Origin: Chelativorans multitrophicus
GTDB taxonomy: Bacteria > Pseudomonadota > Alphaproteobacteria > Rhizobiales > Rhizobiaceae
Direction of reading: 5' to 3'
DNA length: 64,000 bases
NCBI RefSeq assembly: GCF_011317445.1
Contig: NZ_JAAAPL010000001.1
Span: 868,001 to 932,000, forward strand
Shown: piece after piece, positions 46,488 through 55,421 of the stretch
Layout of the letters: the number at the start of each line of letters is the position of its first letter
Position numbering within the stretch: position 1 is the stretch's first letter
Made by a program: the position numbers and the translations under genes
Notes under the pieces: model-generated
Databases searched by the model: none
What the model was told of the DNA's origin: nothing
Seen by the model: the letters and a program-made list of their open reading frames with translations, nothing else

Positions 46488-47771
46488 GTGCAGGAAAACC
46501 ATCGGTCTTTCGTGAGAGGCATAGGCAAGTGGGTGCCTCTTCGCCTCTCAAAGGCAATGCTTACAATCGTGCTTTGTGGCTTCGGCATTTCCCAGGTTGC
46601 TGCCGACGAATATAGGCTCGGCAGCCAGGACAAGCTCAACATCCGCGTCGCCGAATGGCAGACGGTGGAAGGGACCTTCCGAGAATGGTCCGCCGTCAGC
46701 GGCATTTACGCCGTCAGCGGGGCCGGCAAGCTGTCGCTCCCCTTCGTGGGAGAGATTGCTGCTGCGGGAAAGACAACCGAGGAAATCTCGGAGGCCATCG
46801 AGACCTCCCTGCAGCAGAAATTCGGCCTTCCTGACCGCCCCGAAGCGGCGGTGGAACTGGCGGAATATCGGCCCTTTTTCATGGCCGGCGACATCAGCTC
46901 GCCGGGACAGTATCCCTACGCGCCGGATATGACGGTGCTCAAAGCGATCAGCATCGCGGGCGGGCTGAGGCGCGATGCCAGCGGCGGAGTCGAAAAAGAC
47001 CTGATCAACGCGCAAGGGAATGCCGAGGCGCTGGCCGAAGAGCAACTTCGACTGCTGGTGAAAAAAGCGCGCATCGAGGCGGAACTGCAAGGCCAAGCCG
47101 AGATCGAGATGCCGGAGGAGATCGCCTCGGACCCAGGGACGCCCGGCATCCTCGCCGAGGAGAAGGCGATCATGGATGCGCGGCAAAAGCAGCTAACGCT
47201 CCAGCTTCAGGCGCTCGACGATCTGAAGGAACTGCTCCAGCAGGAAATCTCCTCTCTGGAAAAGAAGATCGTCACGGCAAACCGCCAGGTTGAGCTTGCC
47301 AGGAAGGAGCTGGAGAGCGTCGGCTCGCTCGCCGAGAAGGGGCTCGTGGTCAATACACGTGTGCTCACCTCCGAACGCAACATCGCCGAAATGGAAAGCA
47401 AGCTGCTCGATTACGAGACCGCCATCCTGACCGCGCGGCAGGATATCAGCAAGGCGGAGCAGGATGCCTTGAACCTCAAGAACACGGCAGTTTCGGAACT
47501 GGCCGTGGAGCGCCAGGAAGTCGAAGCCAAGCTCGTCGAGAACAGAATCATGCTGCAGACGCAGCGCGGGCTGATGGCGGAAGCGCTGGCGCAGGCGCCC
47601 GCCGCGGCAAGCAGCAACGACTTGCCCGAACCCAAAATCACTATCGTTCGCGTCGTGAACGGAAAGTCGACCATGGTTTTCGCCGACGAAAATTCCGCCA
47701 TCTGGCCCGGCGACGTCATCAAGGTGAAGCAGGAGCTGCCGCCCATCCTGCAATATTCCGCCGGTCAGTAG
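46488..47771 (+). CDS. exoF: ExoF-like polysaccharide export protein
   Basis: A protein of about 427 residues. After a hydrophobic signal (AMLTIVLCGFGISQVAA) comes a polysaccharide export (PES) domain (YRLGSQDKLNIRVAEWQ, then FVGEIAAAGKTTEEISEAI and AGDISSPGQYPYAPDMTVL). A long periplasmic coiled coil follows (about 195-365), and a short C-terminal domain ends in GDVIKVKQELP. ExoF is needed early in succinoglycan synthesis and export. The start is uncertain: the GTG at 46488 follows AAAGGG, with other candidates at 46428, 46512 and 46557. It lies between exoY and exoQ. Confidence 0.88.
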   Translation: MQENHRSFVRGIGKWVPLRLSKAMLTIVLCGFGISQVAADEYRLGSQDKLNIRVAEWQTVEGTFREWSAVSGIYAVSGAGKLSLPFVGEIAAAGKTTEEISEAIETSLQQKFGLPDRPEAAVELAEYRPFFMAGDISSPGQYPYAPDMTVLKAISIAGGLRRDASGGVEKDLINAQGNAEALAEEQLRLLVKKARIEAELQGQAEIEMPEEIASDPGTPGILAEEKAIMDARQKQLTLQLQALDDLKELLQQEISSLEKKIVTANRQVELARKELESVGSLAEKGLVVNTRVLTSERNIAEMESKLLDYETAILTARQDISKAEQDALNLKNTAVSELAVERQEVEAKLVENRIMLQTQRGLMAEALAQAPAAASSNDLPEPKITIVRVVNGKSTMVFADENSAIWPGDVIKVKQELPPILQYSAGQ

Positions 47772-47800
47772 GAGATGATCAGGCGCCAAAGAGCAGCCGG

Positions 47801-49087
47801 ATGTCGGCTCTAGGATTTTCACAAATACCGGCCGAGGCGGGCGTGCAGCCTCGCGGGCTGCGGATCGGAACAGCCGCGAGCTTGAGCTTCATCACACTCG
47901 CCGCGCTGATCTTCGAAGCCTTGTTCGGCTCGCTGAGCGCGCTTCTTTTCCTCGTCTCCGGCTGTCTTCTGCTGATCACAAAGCCCGTGGCCAGCCTGAA
48001 AGGAATCCTGCGCTTCTGGTACGTTCTGATCCTGCCCGGCTACTGCCTTCTCTCCATTCTTTGGTCGCAGTTTCCAGGACTTTCCCTTCGTTACGCGCTG
48101 CAATTTGCGATTACCGTCGCGATTGCGATTGGGATAGCCACGCGGATTTCGCCAACGGCTTTCCTGCGCTGCCTTTTCAGCATTTACGGAATCGGCCTGG
48201 CGGGCAGTGTGCTCTTCGGGCGTGTGCGGGACGATATCGGCGCCTGGGTCGGCATCTTCGGCAGCAAGAATGCCTTCGCCGCGGTCATCTGCGCCTTCAC
48301 ACTGGCCTCGATCGGCATACTGTTCGACCGCGGCGCTCCGCGTCCAATGCGCTTCGCGGCGCTTGCGGGCCTTGCCGCCGCCGGGCCTCTCCTCATCAAG
48401 GCGCAATCGACAGGGGCAATCCTGTTCATTGTGCCTGCGTCGGCGGTGGCGCTTGCGGTGCTTCTCAGCCGGCGCTTCACTCACTGGCAGAAGCTCTTCC
48501 TGGGAGGGCTGCTCCTGTGCCTCAGTTTCGCAACCCTGATCCTGGTGCTGCAGTATTCCGATGAACTCTTTCAGAATCTGCTCGACACCTCAGGCAAGGA
48601 CGTCACACTCACGGGCCGGACGGAGCTCTGGGATTTCGCGGCCCAGTTCATCCGGGAGCATCCGTGGCTCGGCCTCGGATACCGCGCCTTCTGGGTGCAG
48701 GGCTTTCCACCGGCGGAGCTGCTATGGGCCATATTCGGGATTCAGGCCCGCGCCGGCTTCAACTTTCACAATACCTATGTGAACAACGCGGTCGAGATCG
48801 GCCTGGTCGGCGTGGGGCTGCAGATTCTGCTGCTCTACGGCACACTCATCAGGACCTATATCTGGGCCTTCCGAGCGCCGGCGCCCGAGACCGCCTTCTT
48901 CGCGTCTTTCCTCACCTTCATTGTCTGCAGCAGCTTCATCGAAGTGGCGGTGTTCTTCCAGTTCAGCATCACCTCGATTATCGTGATCTGCGCACTGGTC
49001 TACACGGTGCGTGCGAATATGGGGCTTTCCAAAACGCCGAAACGCAACCCCGAAAAGGCTCTCCGTTTTCAGATGGGACTTAGCTGA
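47801..49087 (+). CDS. exoQ: ExoQ-like polymerase (Wzy/O-antigen ligase family)
   Basis: A 428-residue protein with about ten to twelve membrane helices. The large periplasmic loop near residues 255-330 contains TLTGRTELWDFAAQFIREHP and FNFHNTYVNNAVEIGLVG, the Wzy_C signature. ExoQ joins octasaccharide units into high-molecular-weight polymer at the periplasmic face. It follows exoF by 29 bases and its end overlaps the convergent exoV end by 19 bases. Confidence 0.9.
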   Translation: MSALGFSQIPAEAGVQPRGLRIGTAASLSFITLAALIFEALFGSLSALLFLVSGCLLLITKPVASLKGILRFWYVLILPGYCLLSILWSQFPGLSLRYALQFAITVAIAIGIATRISPTAFLRCLFSIYGIGLAGSVLFGRVRDDIGAWVGIFGSKNAFAAVICAFTLASIGILFDRGAPRPMRFAALAGLAAAGPLLIKAQSTGAILFIVPASAVALAVLLSRRFTHWQKLFLGGLLLCLSFATLILVLQYSDELFQNLLDTSGKDVTLTGRTELWDFAAQFIREHPWLGLGYRAFWVQGFPPAELLWAIFGIQARAGFNFHNTYVNNAVEIGLVGVGLQILLLYGTLIRTYIWAFRAPAPETAFFASFLTFIVCSSFIEVAVFFQFSITSIIVICALVYTVRANMGLSKTPKRNPEKALRFQMGLS

Positions 49088-49968
49088 CGCGCACGCACAA
49101 AGCCGTGGAGGGCTTCCAGGGCGCGTTCGGTCACGTGTGAAATCTTCTCGTCACGGCTTAACTGAGGCTCGGCCTTCGCTATCCGCCGCAGGTGGCTGGC
49201 TGCCCTATGGGCAAGGAACCTGTTCGCCGGGCCGGCCAGCACGCTCCTGCTTAGCCGACCTGCGCGGCCGTCAGGGTCCCCTCGCCCGCCGGTGAGACCG
49301 ACATAAAGCTCAAGGAAGCTTGAAGGACGCAAATCCTGAAAGCGCACGTCGAGCGAGAGCGCGCCCGACCAATCCTTCCACTTGGCGTGGTGGCCGGGAT
49401 TGATCGGCTTGACCGCCACCCAGGGTGTCCGCAGGGCATCGGCGACAATCGCGCCATGCATGGCTTCGGTGATGATCATGCGGGCACCGCGGATCTGGGA
49501 GATGACCTTCTCCACATCGTCGCGCGGATCGATGAGCGGAATTCCGGCGAGCCGGCAGGCATCCTCCCAAAGGCCCCGGTCCAGACTCTCGTAATGGGGC
49601 ATGAAACCGACATCGAAGGCGGGCGCCGGCGCAGGCAGATCCAACGCACGCAGCAGAACGGCGGAGTCGCAGATCGCCTTTTCAGGCTCGATGCCAAGGA
49701 GGCGGGCGGTTTCCGGCCCGCGCACGAAAACGATGTCCCATGTGCCGTCATGCACGTCCGGCAGGCCGGTATAGCCCGCATAGCCCGAGCCCACGACAAA
49801 TTTGCGCGCCGATTTGGGAAAGGTGTTCCACAGGATCGAGCCTATGCCGATGAAGAGGTCGCGCTCGTCCTCGTCCAGAAAGCCTGCCGGCAGCAGATGC
49901 CGCCACATATGGGTGTTCAATTCATCGCCAAAGTTCGGCACATGGCCACGGAAATAGACAAGCTTCAT
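49069..49968 (-). CDS. exoV: ExoV-like polysaccharide pyruvyl transferase
   Basis: A 299-residue protein of the pyruvyl transferase family: LVYFRGHVPNFGDELNTHMW at the start, 'GSGYAGY', FVRGPETARLLG, ICDSAVLLR, and the late ITEAMHGAIVADALRTPWVA. It adds ketal pyruvate from PEP to the terminal sugar of the repeat, which adds negative charge and can be needed for polymerisation. Its start overlaps the exoT stop by one base (TAATG), so the pair is coupled. Convergent with exoQ. Confidence 0.88.
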   Translation of the reverse strand: MKLVYFRGHVPNFGDELNTHMWRHLLPAGFLDEDERDLFIGIGSILWNTFPKSARKFVVGSGYAGYTGLPDVHDGTWDIVFVRGPETARLLGIEPEKAICDSAVLLRALDLPAPAPAFDVGFMPHYESLDRGLWEDACRLAGIPLIDPRDDVEKVISQIRGARMIITEAMHGAIVADALRTPWVAVKPINPGHHAKWKDWSGALSLDVRFQDLRPSSFLELYVGLTGGRGDPDGRAGRLSRSVLAGPANRFLAHRAASHLRRIAKAEPQLSRDEKISHVTERALEALHGFVRARQLSPI

Positions 49969-51464
49969 TATGCAGCGGCCTCTCTCTTGAGGATCAGATC
50001 ACGCATGCGCAGGAGGCGGCGGCCACCCATGGCCATGATTGCCGCCATGTAGACGAGCGCGCCGGTTGCCATCTCCGCCGGCAGAGCAAGCAGCGGATGC
50101 GCTTGCGGCATTGCGTAGCGAAGGGCAAGGACGGCGGCGAACATCAGGAGCGAGGCCATCGCCGGCGCGACGAACTGACGGGCGTAAGTGAACGCGTCCA
50201 GGCGCAGGATCCGCAGCGTGAGCGCCACGGAAATGGGCCAAGTAAGGAGCGTTTTGACGGCAATCGCCAGGACCACGACGGTGATGCCGAACCTGTAAAG
50301 CGCCAGGATCACGAGCGCGGAAAGGATCTGCTGGGCCGCCTGATAGGTCATCCACCAGCCCACTTTTCCCTGGCTGGTGATCAACGAGGACTGCAACACG
50401 CCAATGCAGCTCAAGAGGCCCAAGGCACAGAAGGCCTGAAGGGCGGGCACCGACTCCACCCAATGGCTGCCGAAAACGAGCGGCACGAGGTCTCCGGCCA
50501 CGACGGCAAGCCCGGCGAAAATCGGAAAGGAGAACACCGATGATGCGAAAGTCGCGAAAAGGAATGCCTCCTTCAGCTTCTCGTGCTCCGCCTGCAGGGA
50601 GGAAAGCATTGTGAAGGATACCGCCCTAAGCGCGCCTGCGATCAGGTCGTTGAGGAGCTGGTAAATGCGCCGCGAAAAGCTGAAAATCCCGAGCGGCGCT
50701 GTTCCCATGAGCCAGCCAATCAGGAGCTGATCCGAGTTGAGAAGCTGGATCGTGCGGTTTCCCGAAGCAAAGGTGCCGTAACGGGCGACCTCGCGCAGCG
50801 CCCCCAGGCTGAAGCTCAGTCCAGGCTTCCAGACGACCGAGAGGATGGCCGCGGAGAATGTGGCAATGGAAGCCGCCACGAAGGAAAGCGCCAGCGCCCA
50901 GGTGCCGTAGCCCATCAGGAGCAGGGGCACGCAGACCGCCGCGGCGACCAGCGAGGCGAGCGTGGTGCGCAGCGCGATTTTGTCAAAGGACATGGACCGC
51001 GCCAGCAAAGAGCTGGGAACGACCGCCGCCTGGTCGAAAACAACGCGCACGCCCACCACCGGAAGGAGTGCCAGAAGGCCCGGCTGGCCGAGAAAATCGG
51101 CAAGCAGCGGCGTCAGCAGCAGCAAACCTCCATAGATCAGCAGGGCGCTGGCCACGCAAAGCCAGAATACCGCGTCCACGAGCTTTTTGGTTATGTCCTG
51201 ACGCTGAATCAGCGCCTCGCCGAAGCCCGCCGGTGCGATTGCGGAGGCAAAAAGGGAAATGCTGGCGGCGAGCATCACCAGGCCGTACTCGGCCGGTGTC
51301 AAATAGCGGGAAGTCAGCGTGAAAACGCCTGCAGCCACCACGGCGGGCGCAAAGCTGTTGAGCCCCGCCCAAAGCGCCCCACGCACGGCGGCCCTCGCCC
51401 TCCCGGCACGCAGGTGGCCAAATGCGCCGTCACTTTCCTGGTGCTTCTCTCCCTCGGCGAGCAC
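49968..51464 (-). CDS. exoT: ExoT-like flippase (Wzx, MOP superfamily)
   Basis: A 498-residue protein with about twelve to fourteen membrane helices and the polysaccharide-transport layout: ALWAGLNSFAPAVVAAGVFT, then LTPAEYGLVMLAASISLFAS near the start, and 'ALIQRQDITKKLVDAVFW'. In Sinorhizobium ExoT moves repeat units or short chains across the inner membrane. It starts at a GTG. It lies 50 bases after exoK on the same strand and is coupled to exoV. Confidence 0.88.
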   Translation of the reverse strand: MLAEGEKHQESDGAFGHLRAGRARAAVRGALWAGLNSFAPAVVAAGVFTLTSRYLTPAEYGLVMLAASISLFASAIAPAGFGEALIQRQDITKKLVDAVFWLCVASALLIYGGLLLLTPLLADFLGQPGLLALLPVVGVRVVFDQAAVVPSSLLARSMSFDKIALRTTLASLVAAAVCVPLLLMGYGTWALALSFVAASIATFSAAILSVVWKPGLSFSLGALREVARYGTFASGNRTIQLLNSDQLLIGWLMGTAPLGIFSFSRRIYQLLNDLIAGALRAVSFTMLSSLQAEHEKLKEAFLFATFASSVFSFPIFAGLAVVAGDLVPLVFGSHWVESVPALQAFCALGLLSCIGVLQSSLITSQGKVGWWMTYQAAQQILSALVILALYRFGITVVVLAIAVKTLLTWPISVALTLRILRLDAFTYARQFVAPAMASLLMFAAVLALRYAMPQAHPLLALPAEMATGALVYMAAIMAMGGRRLLRMRDLILKREAAA

Positions 51465-51514
51465 GCGTTACCCTCTGTTTGGCAGCCGGCGACCCGGCGA
51501 TCGCCGGCGAAATG

Positions 51515-52276
51515 CTAGTTGAGACTGCAAGCCACCGATTCGGGAAACTGGCATGCCTCACCTGGCGCCGTATACGCCACCCAATCCACCTGCATCTCAA
51601 GCTTTCGGCCAGGATCCGCGAAGGCGCCCATCCAATCCGTGAATGTCTCGCTTCCCCAATGGCTGAAGAAAATCTTCTGCGGGTTGACCGGCAGATCTGT
51701 TCCCGTTGCCTCATGGACGAGCTTGCCGTTGACATACCAGCGAAGCCGCCCTTCTTCCCATACGAAGGCATAGTGGTTGAATTGCGTCGTGCCACCCGGC
51801 ACGTCCACGGTGCTGCCATGGTGCGGCTTGCCCGAGACGTAAGTGTTGAGACTGACCTTCGAGGTGTCCTTCGTCAGCACCTCGAAATCGATCTCATCGT
51901 GAGGAGAGTTCGTGAAGCTGAAGAAAGCAGCGTTGATGCCCGAACCTTCGTCCGTCTTCATCCGCGCTTCGTAGACGCCGTAGCCGAAGCGAGCCGTCGT
52001 CTGGATCTCCGCGCAGGAATATTGCCGGTTGCCGGAAGGCTTCTTTTCATAGCCAAGCGTGACGATACCGCCGGCGACACTCACCTCGCTCTTCGACCAG
52101 GTGCAGTTCTGCCATTCTCCATTGGCCCAGCCATCGGAGACATACCAGCGGGACCGGTCAAAGCTGTCGAAATCATCGAAGAAGGAGGTCCCCGCCGTCT
52201 GCGAAAAAGCTACCCCCGTTCCACCGGCCAACACGGAGGCAATAACCAAAACGCGCCGGAAACAATTTTCTGCCAT
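51515..52276 (-). CDS. exoK: ExoK-like endo-beta-glycanase (GH16)
   Basis: A 253-residue secreted glycoside hydrolase family 16 enzyme. A signal peptide (about 1-26) precedes the jelly-roll domain; the catalytic motif is HDEIDFEVL with Glu128 as nucleophile and Glu132 as acid/base. ExoK cuts nascent succinoglycan into shorter chains. In Sinorhizobium exoK belongs to the exoL operon, but here it stands with exoT and exoV. A TGC-rich site lies about 52-70 bases upstream. Confidence 0.9.
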   Translation of the reverse strand: MAENCFRRVLVIASVLAGGTGVAFSQTAGTSFFDDFDSFDRSRWYVSDGWANGEWQNCTWSKSEVSVAGGIVTLGYEKKPSGNRQYSCAEIQTTARFGYGVYEARMKTDEGSGINAAFFSFTNSPHDEIDFEVLTKDTSKVSLNTYVSGKPHHGSTVDVPGGTTQFNHYAFVWEEGRLRWYVNGKLVHEATGTDLPVNPQKIFFSHWGSETFTDWMGAFADPGRKLEMQVDWVAYTAPGEACQFPESVACSLN

Positions 52277-52327
52277 ATCGGGACCTCATCATTCTGCGGG
52301 TGTTCCGCTTCAGGAAGCGACTTCCAG

Positions 52328-52346
52328 ATTGCTGCAATGCAATATA
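52328..52346. promoter_or_regulatory. TGC-rich site upstream of exoK
   Basis: ATTGCTGCAATGCAATATA (52328-52346) fits GCTGC-N2-TGCAA and contains the palindrome TTGC-N6-GCAA, the same form as the site before phaZ (TTGCTGCGATGCAA). Confidence 0.55.
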
Positions 52347-52380
52347 GGATGGCACCGCGGGGCGGCGTCATCAACCCTCA

Positions 52381-52717
52381 AAAGCTCCATCTTTTCTAAA
52401 TAGTCGCTGCACATTTGAAATTTATATGAACGCGCTTTGAATAATGTGATTACCCTACCGCGTATATGTCTTCTAAGTGACACAAACTTTTGATTTTTAA
52501 AATCAGTTACACTGGCAAAGAACTCTAGTTTAGGCATTTCATCTCTATTTAGGTGAAATGGTGTCTGTTTTTTGCTCATTTTTCATGTTCTAAATGGTTC
52601 TTTTCACCACTTCCGAATGCTGCGACGCAGCGACGCCGCAATTTTTCGACCGGATGAAGGGGTCAGCGTGAGATGAAGCTCCTGGTGCTAATCCAAGTTC
52701 GAGGCGGGAACTGAGCC
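52381..52717. other. AT-rich intergenic region with inverted repeats, no supported gene
   Basis: The rest of the spacer between divergent exoK and the exoO-like gene is AT-rich from about 52390 to 52620. It contains TGATTTTTAAAATCA (52491-52505) and CATTTCA/TGAAATG (52535-52541 and 52554-52560). A minus-strand frame at 52310-52579 (89 codons) has no ribosome site and runs across the TGC-rich site, so I do not call it. It is probably a control region for both genes. Confidence 0.45.
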
Positions 52718-53782
52718 GTGCGAGCTAGCACCAAGGAAACCGGGCCGCTCGTCTCCGTCATCATGGCCAACTTCCGCAGCGCCGAATATCTCGCCGCCGC
52801 GCTCGATTCGGTTCTCGCGCAGACGATAGGCGATATAGAAGTGCTGGTTTCCGACGATGCTTCGCCCGATAACAGCACAGATATCGTCCAGCATTATATG
52901 TCGCGGGATGCGCGCGTTAACCTGATCACGACCGACGAGAACAAAGGACCCGCCGCAGCCCGCAACCGAGCACTTGAAGCGGCTCGCGGCGAATGGATCG
53001 CCATCGTCGACTCCGACGATATCATCCATCCCCAAAGGCTCGAGATCTTGATTGCAATGGCCGAAGAGCTGGGGGCCGACGGGATTGCGGACGACCTGCT
53101 CTTCTTTTCCGACCAGGGTGCCGGGCCTACGCTGCTTGGCGCCACGGCGGCTCCCGAGCCGCTGGAGATAACGCCTTCTTATTTCATCCGCAGCAACACG
53201 TCAGGCAATGGACTTGCCCCGCTTGGTTATGTGAAGCCTCTTTTCAGGCGCGCGAAGCTCTCAGGGCTCAGCTATGACGAAGCCGTGCGGATCGGCGAGG
53301 ATTACGATTTCCTCCTGCGCTTTTTGCTTACCGGCGCGCGCTTCTACATCCTGCCGGATCCGCTCTATCTCTATCGGCGGCATTCGCACTCGATCTCGCA
53401 TCGGCTCTCCGAGAGCACGGTTCTGGCGATGATTACAAATCAGCAGAAATTGGTCGCAACTCATGGCAGCTTCTCACCGGAGATGGAGGACCTGCTTGAA
53501 AAGCGAATGGCCGCACTGCGGTCTATGCTTTCTTTTGAGCGTCTCGTGCTTGCGCTGAAAGAGCGGCGGGCCGGAAAGGCCGCCAAGCTCCTGGCAAAAA
53601 ATCCCGGCCTTTTTCAGCCGCTCGCACGCTCCATCGCGGAAAACCTGCAGTCGCGTTTCCGGCCCCTTTTCGTTTCCGCACGGACGCAACCTTTCTGTCC
53701 AGGACACCTTATGGCCGAGCAGAAAGGCAGCTGGCGATCGCGGGAAAGCGTTACGCCGGCCGAGGGGATGAGCGGCAAGTGA
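52718..53782 (+). CDS. exoO: ExoO-like glycosyltransferase (GT2)
   Basis: A 354-residue GT-A glycosyltransferase. It has SVIMANFRSAEYLAAALDSV, VLVSDDASPDNSTDIV, NKGPAAARNRALEAARGEWI and IVDSDDI. The central YFIRSNTSGNGLAPLGYVKP followed by AVRIGEDYDFLLRF resembles ExoO, which adds a beta-1,6-glucose to the backbone and starts the side chain. The expected exoO place between exoM and exoN is empty, so this could be a relocated exoO. ExoU or another GT2 remains possible. It starts with GTG after GAGGCGGG. Confidence 0.6.
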   Translation: MRASTKETGPLVSVIMANFRSAEYLAAALDSVLAQTIGDIEVLVSDDASPDNSTDIVQHYMSRDARVNLITTDENKGPAAARNRALEAARGEWIAIVDSDDIIHPQRLEILIAMAEELGADGIADDLLFFSDQGAGPTLLGATAAPEPLEITPSYFIRSNTSGNGLAPLGYVKPLFRRAKLSGLSYDEAVRIGEDYDFLLRFLLTGARFYILPDPLYLYRRHSHSISHRLSESTVLAMITNQQKLVATHGSFSPEMEDLLEKRMAALRSMLSFERLVLALKERRAGKAAKLLAKNPGLFQPLARSIAENLQSRFRPLFVSARTQPFCPGHLMAEQKGSWRSRESVTPAEGMSGK

Positions 53783-53815
53783 CGGATAGTTCTGAAAAAC
53801 GCAGGGAGATGACCG

Positions 53816-54835
53816 ATGTCGAAAATGGCACTCGTTCAAGTCCGCACACCGACCTATAAGCGGCCGGAGGCGCTTCGCCGCTGCCTGCAATCGCTGCAGG
53901 CGCAGACCTGGGGAAACTGGGTGTGCGACGTCTATGACGACGACCCGCGGGGCTCGGCCAAAGCGGTGTGCGACGCGCTCGCAGATCCCCGCATCCACTT
54001 CAACCACAACCGGCCACAGAAATTTGCCTCGAGCAACATCGACCAGTGCTTCTCGCGCGATAACCCCCGGAACGCCGACTATTTCTGCGTCGCGGAGGAC
54101 GACAATCTGGTGATGCCCGAGTTCATGGAGGAGAATATCGCTCTCTGCGAGCGCGAGGGGGTCAATATCGTCCTGCGTAACCAGCTCATGGAATATGCAA
54201 GCGGCACGCCGGATGCGCGCTTGAGCGACTTCGGCATCCTGGATCGCCGTTTCGTGGAAGGGCGGTATGAGCCTGACCTCTTCAGAATGTCGCTCATTCC
54301 GGGGATCGGGGTTTCCAATGGCGGTCTCTTCTGGTCCAAATCGGCGAAGAGCGATCTCGAGATCGGCTATCCCTGCAACGCCACTCTTCAGGAATATCTC
54401 CGCACCTTTACCATCATCGAGGATATTTATGTGGCAATGAAGCCGCTGGCTGTCTGGGCTCAAAATGGCGAACAGACGACGCGCGACCTTGGTGATCGCG
54501 CTTCGTATCTTCGCCGCGAACTGAACCTGAAGCGCGGCATTCAGATGCTGCAGCGGGAAACATGGCACCTCGCAGGCGAAAGCCGGCAGCGCGCGTTCCT
54601 GGAAACCGAGCGCTTCCGCTACGACCGGCGCGAACGGGCGCAGGCCTTGATCAAGGCGCTGATCCCGGCCCGCGTCGGCAGTCTCCTAAGCTGGCGCGAG
54701 AAGCTGGAGCTTGCCGCCCGCGGCCTGCTCATCCGCACGGTTGGAACACCGGAGGAGCAGCTTGCCGGATTTATAGCCTCCCGCAGGAAGGCAAGGGGTA
54801 CGGGCTTGGGCGAAGCCACCAATCTTTCCCACTAG
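53816..54835 (+). CDS. Unassigned GT2 glycosyltransferase of the exo locus
   Basis: A 339-residue protein with a GT-A start (ALVQVRTPTYKRPEALRRCL, then AQTWGNWVCDVYDDDPRGSA) and a metal-site region DYFCVAEDDNLVMPEFMEEN. The last 110 residues are helical and basic. It does not match ExoU or ExoW as I know them. Its place after the exoO-like gene (33-base gap) suggests it adds a side-chain sugar to the same repeat. GGGAG precedes the ATG. Confidence 0.75.
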   Translation: MSKMALVQVRTPTYKRPEALRRCLQSLQAQTWGNWVCDVYDDDPRGSAKAVCDALADPRIHFNHNRPQKFASSNIDQCFSRDNPRNADYFCVAEDDNLVMPEFMEENIALCEREGVNIVLRNQLMEYASGTPDARLSDFGILDRRFVEGRYEPDLFRMSLIPGIGVSNGGLFWSKSAKSDLEIGYPCNATLQEYLRTFTIIEDIYVAMKPLAVWAQNGEQTTRDLGDRASYLRRELNLKRGIQMLQRETWHLAGESRQRAFLETERFRYDRRERAQALIKALIPARVGSLLSWREKLELAARGLLIRTVGTPEEQLAGFIASRRKARGTGLGEATNLSH

Positions 54836-54848
54836 GAGCATCATTTCG

Positions 54849-55316
54849 ATGCAGCGCAGCGCGGGAATCCTCCCTTTTCGCCGCCGTTCCGGCGCGCTGC
54901 AGGTGCTGCTCGCGCATCCAGGCGGTCCGTTCTGGCGCAATCGGGACGAAGGCGCCTGGTCCATTGTGAAGGGGGAATATCGGGAAAGCGAAGAACCGGA
55001 AGCCGCGGCACGCCGCGAATTTATAGAGGAGACCGGCTGGCCGATCGAGGGAGGTCTGACACCGCTCGGCGAAATCCGCCAGAAGGGCGGGAAACGGGTC
55101 ATCGCCTTCGCGTTGGAAGCCGATTTCGATCCAGACACTCTTGCAAGCAACATGTTCGAAATACCATGGCCGCCCCGCAGCGGCCGGATGCAGGCCTTTC
55201 CCGAAGTCGACCGGGCGGCATGGTTCGGCTTGGACGAGGCGCGCGTGAAGATTATTGCCGGCCAGCAGCCTTTTCTCGATAGCCTGGCGCAAATGCAGCA
55301 GGAGGCGGACGACTGA
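54849..55316 (+). CDS. Nudix hydrolase
   Basis: A 155-residue Nudix protein. The 23-residue box runs from about residue 41 (GEYRESEEPEAAARREF, then IEETGW) and keeps G, E and REFxEE. The start SAGILPFRRRSGALQVLLAH is typical of small Nudix proteins that hydrolyse nucleoside diphosphate derivatives. The substrate is unknown. It lies 13 bases after the GT2 gene, so it may be the last gene of that transcript, though no link to the polysaccharide is evident. Confidence 0.88.
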   Translation: MQRSAGILPFRRRSGALQVLLAHPGGPFWRNRDEGAWSIVKGEYRESEEPEAAARREFIEETGWPIEGGLTPLGEIRQKGGKRVIAFALEADFDPDTLASNMFEIPWPPRSGRMQAFPEVDRAAWFGLDEARVKIIAGQQPFLDSLAQMQQEADD

Positions 55317-55421
55317 CAGGCTTACAGCGGCAAAGCACAGCGGAATCGATCGGTCTCGTGTTCGCATGAAACAGCCGAATGGCTTATCGTCCGGGAGAAC
55401 GAATCATCAGGCTGGGTGGGA

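Noticed and set aside
52310-52579. An 89-codon minus-strand frame upstream of exoK
   Set aside because: No ribosome site, AT-rich codons unlike neighbours, and it runs over the TGC-rich operator and inverted repeats.
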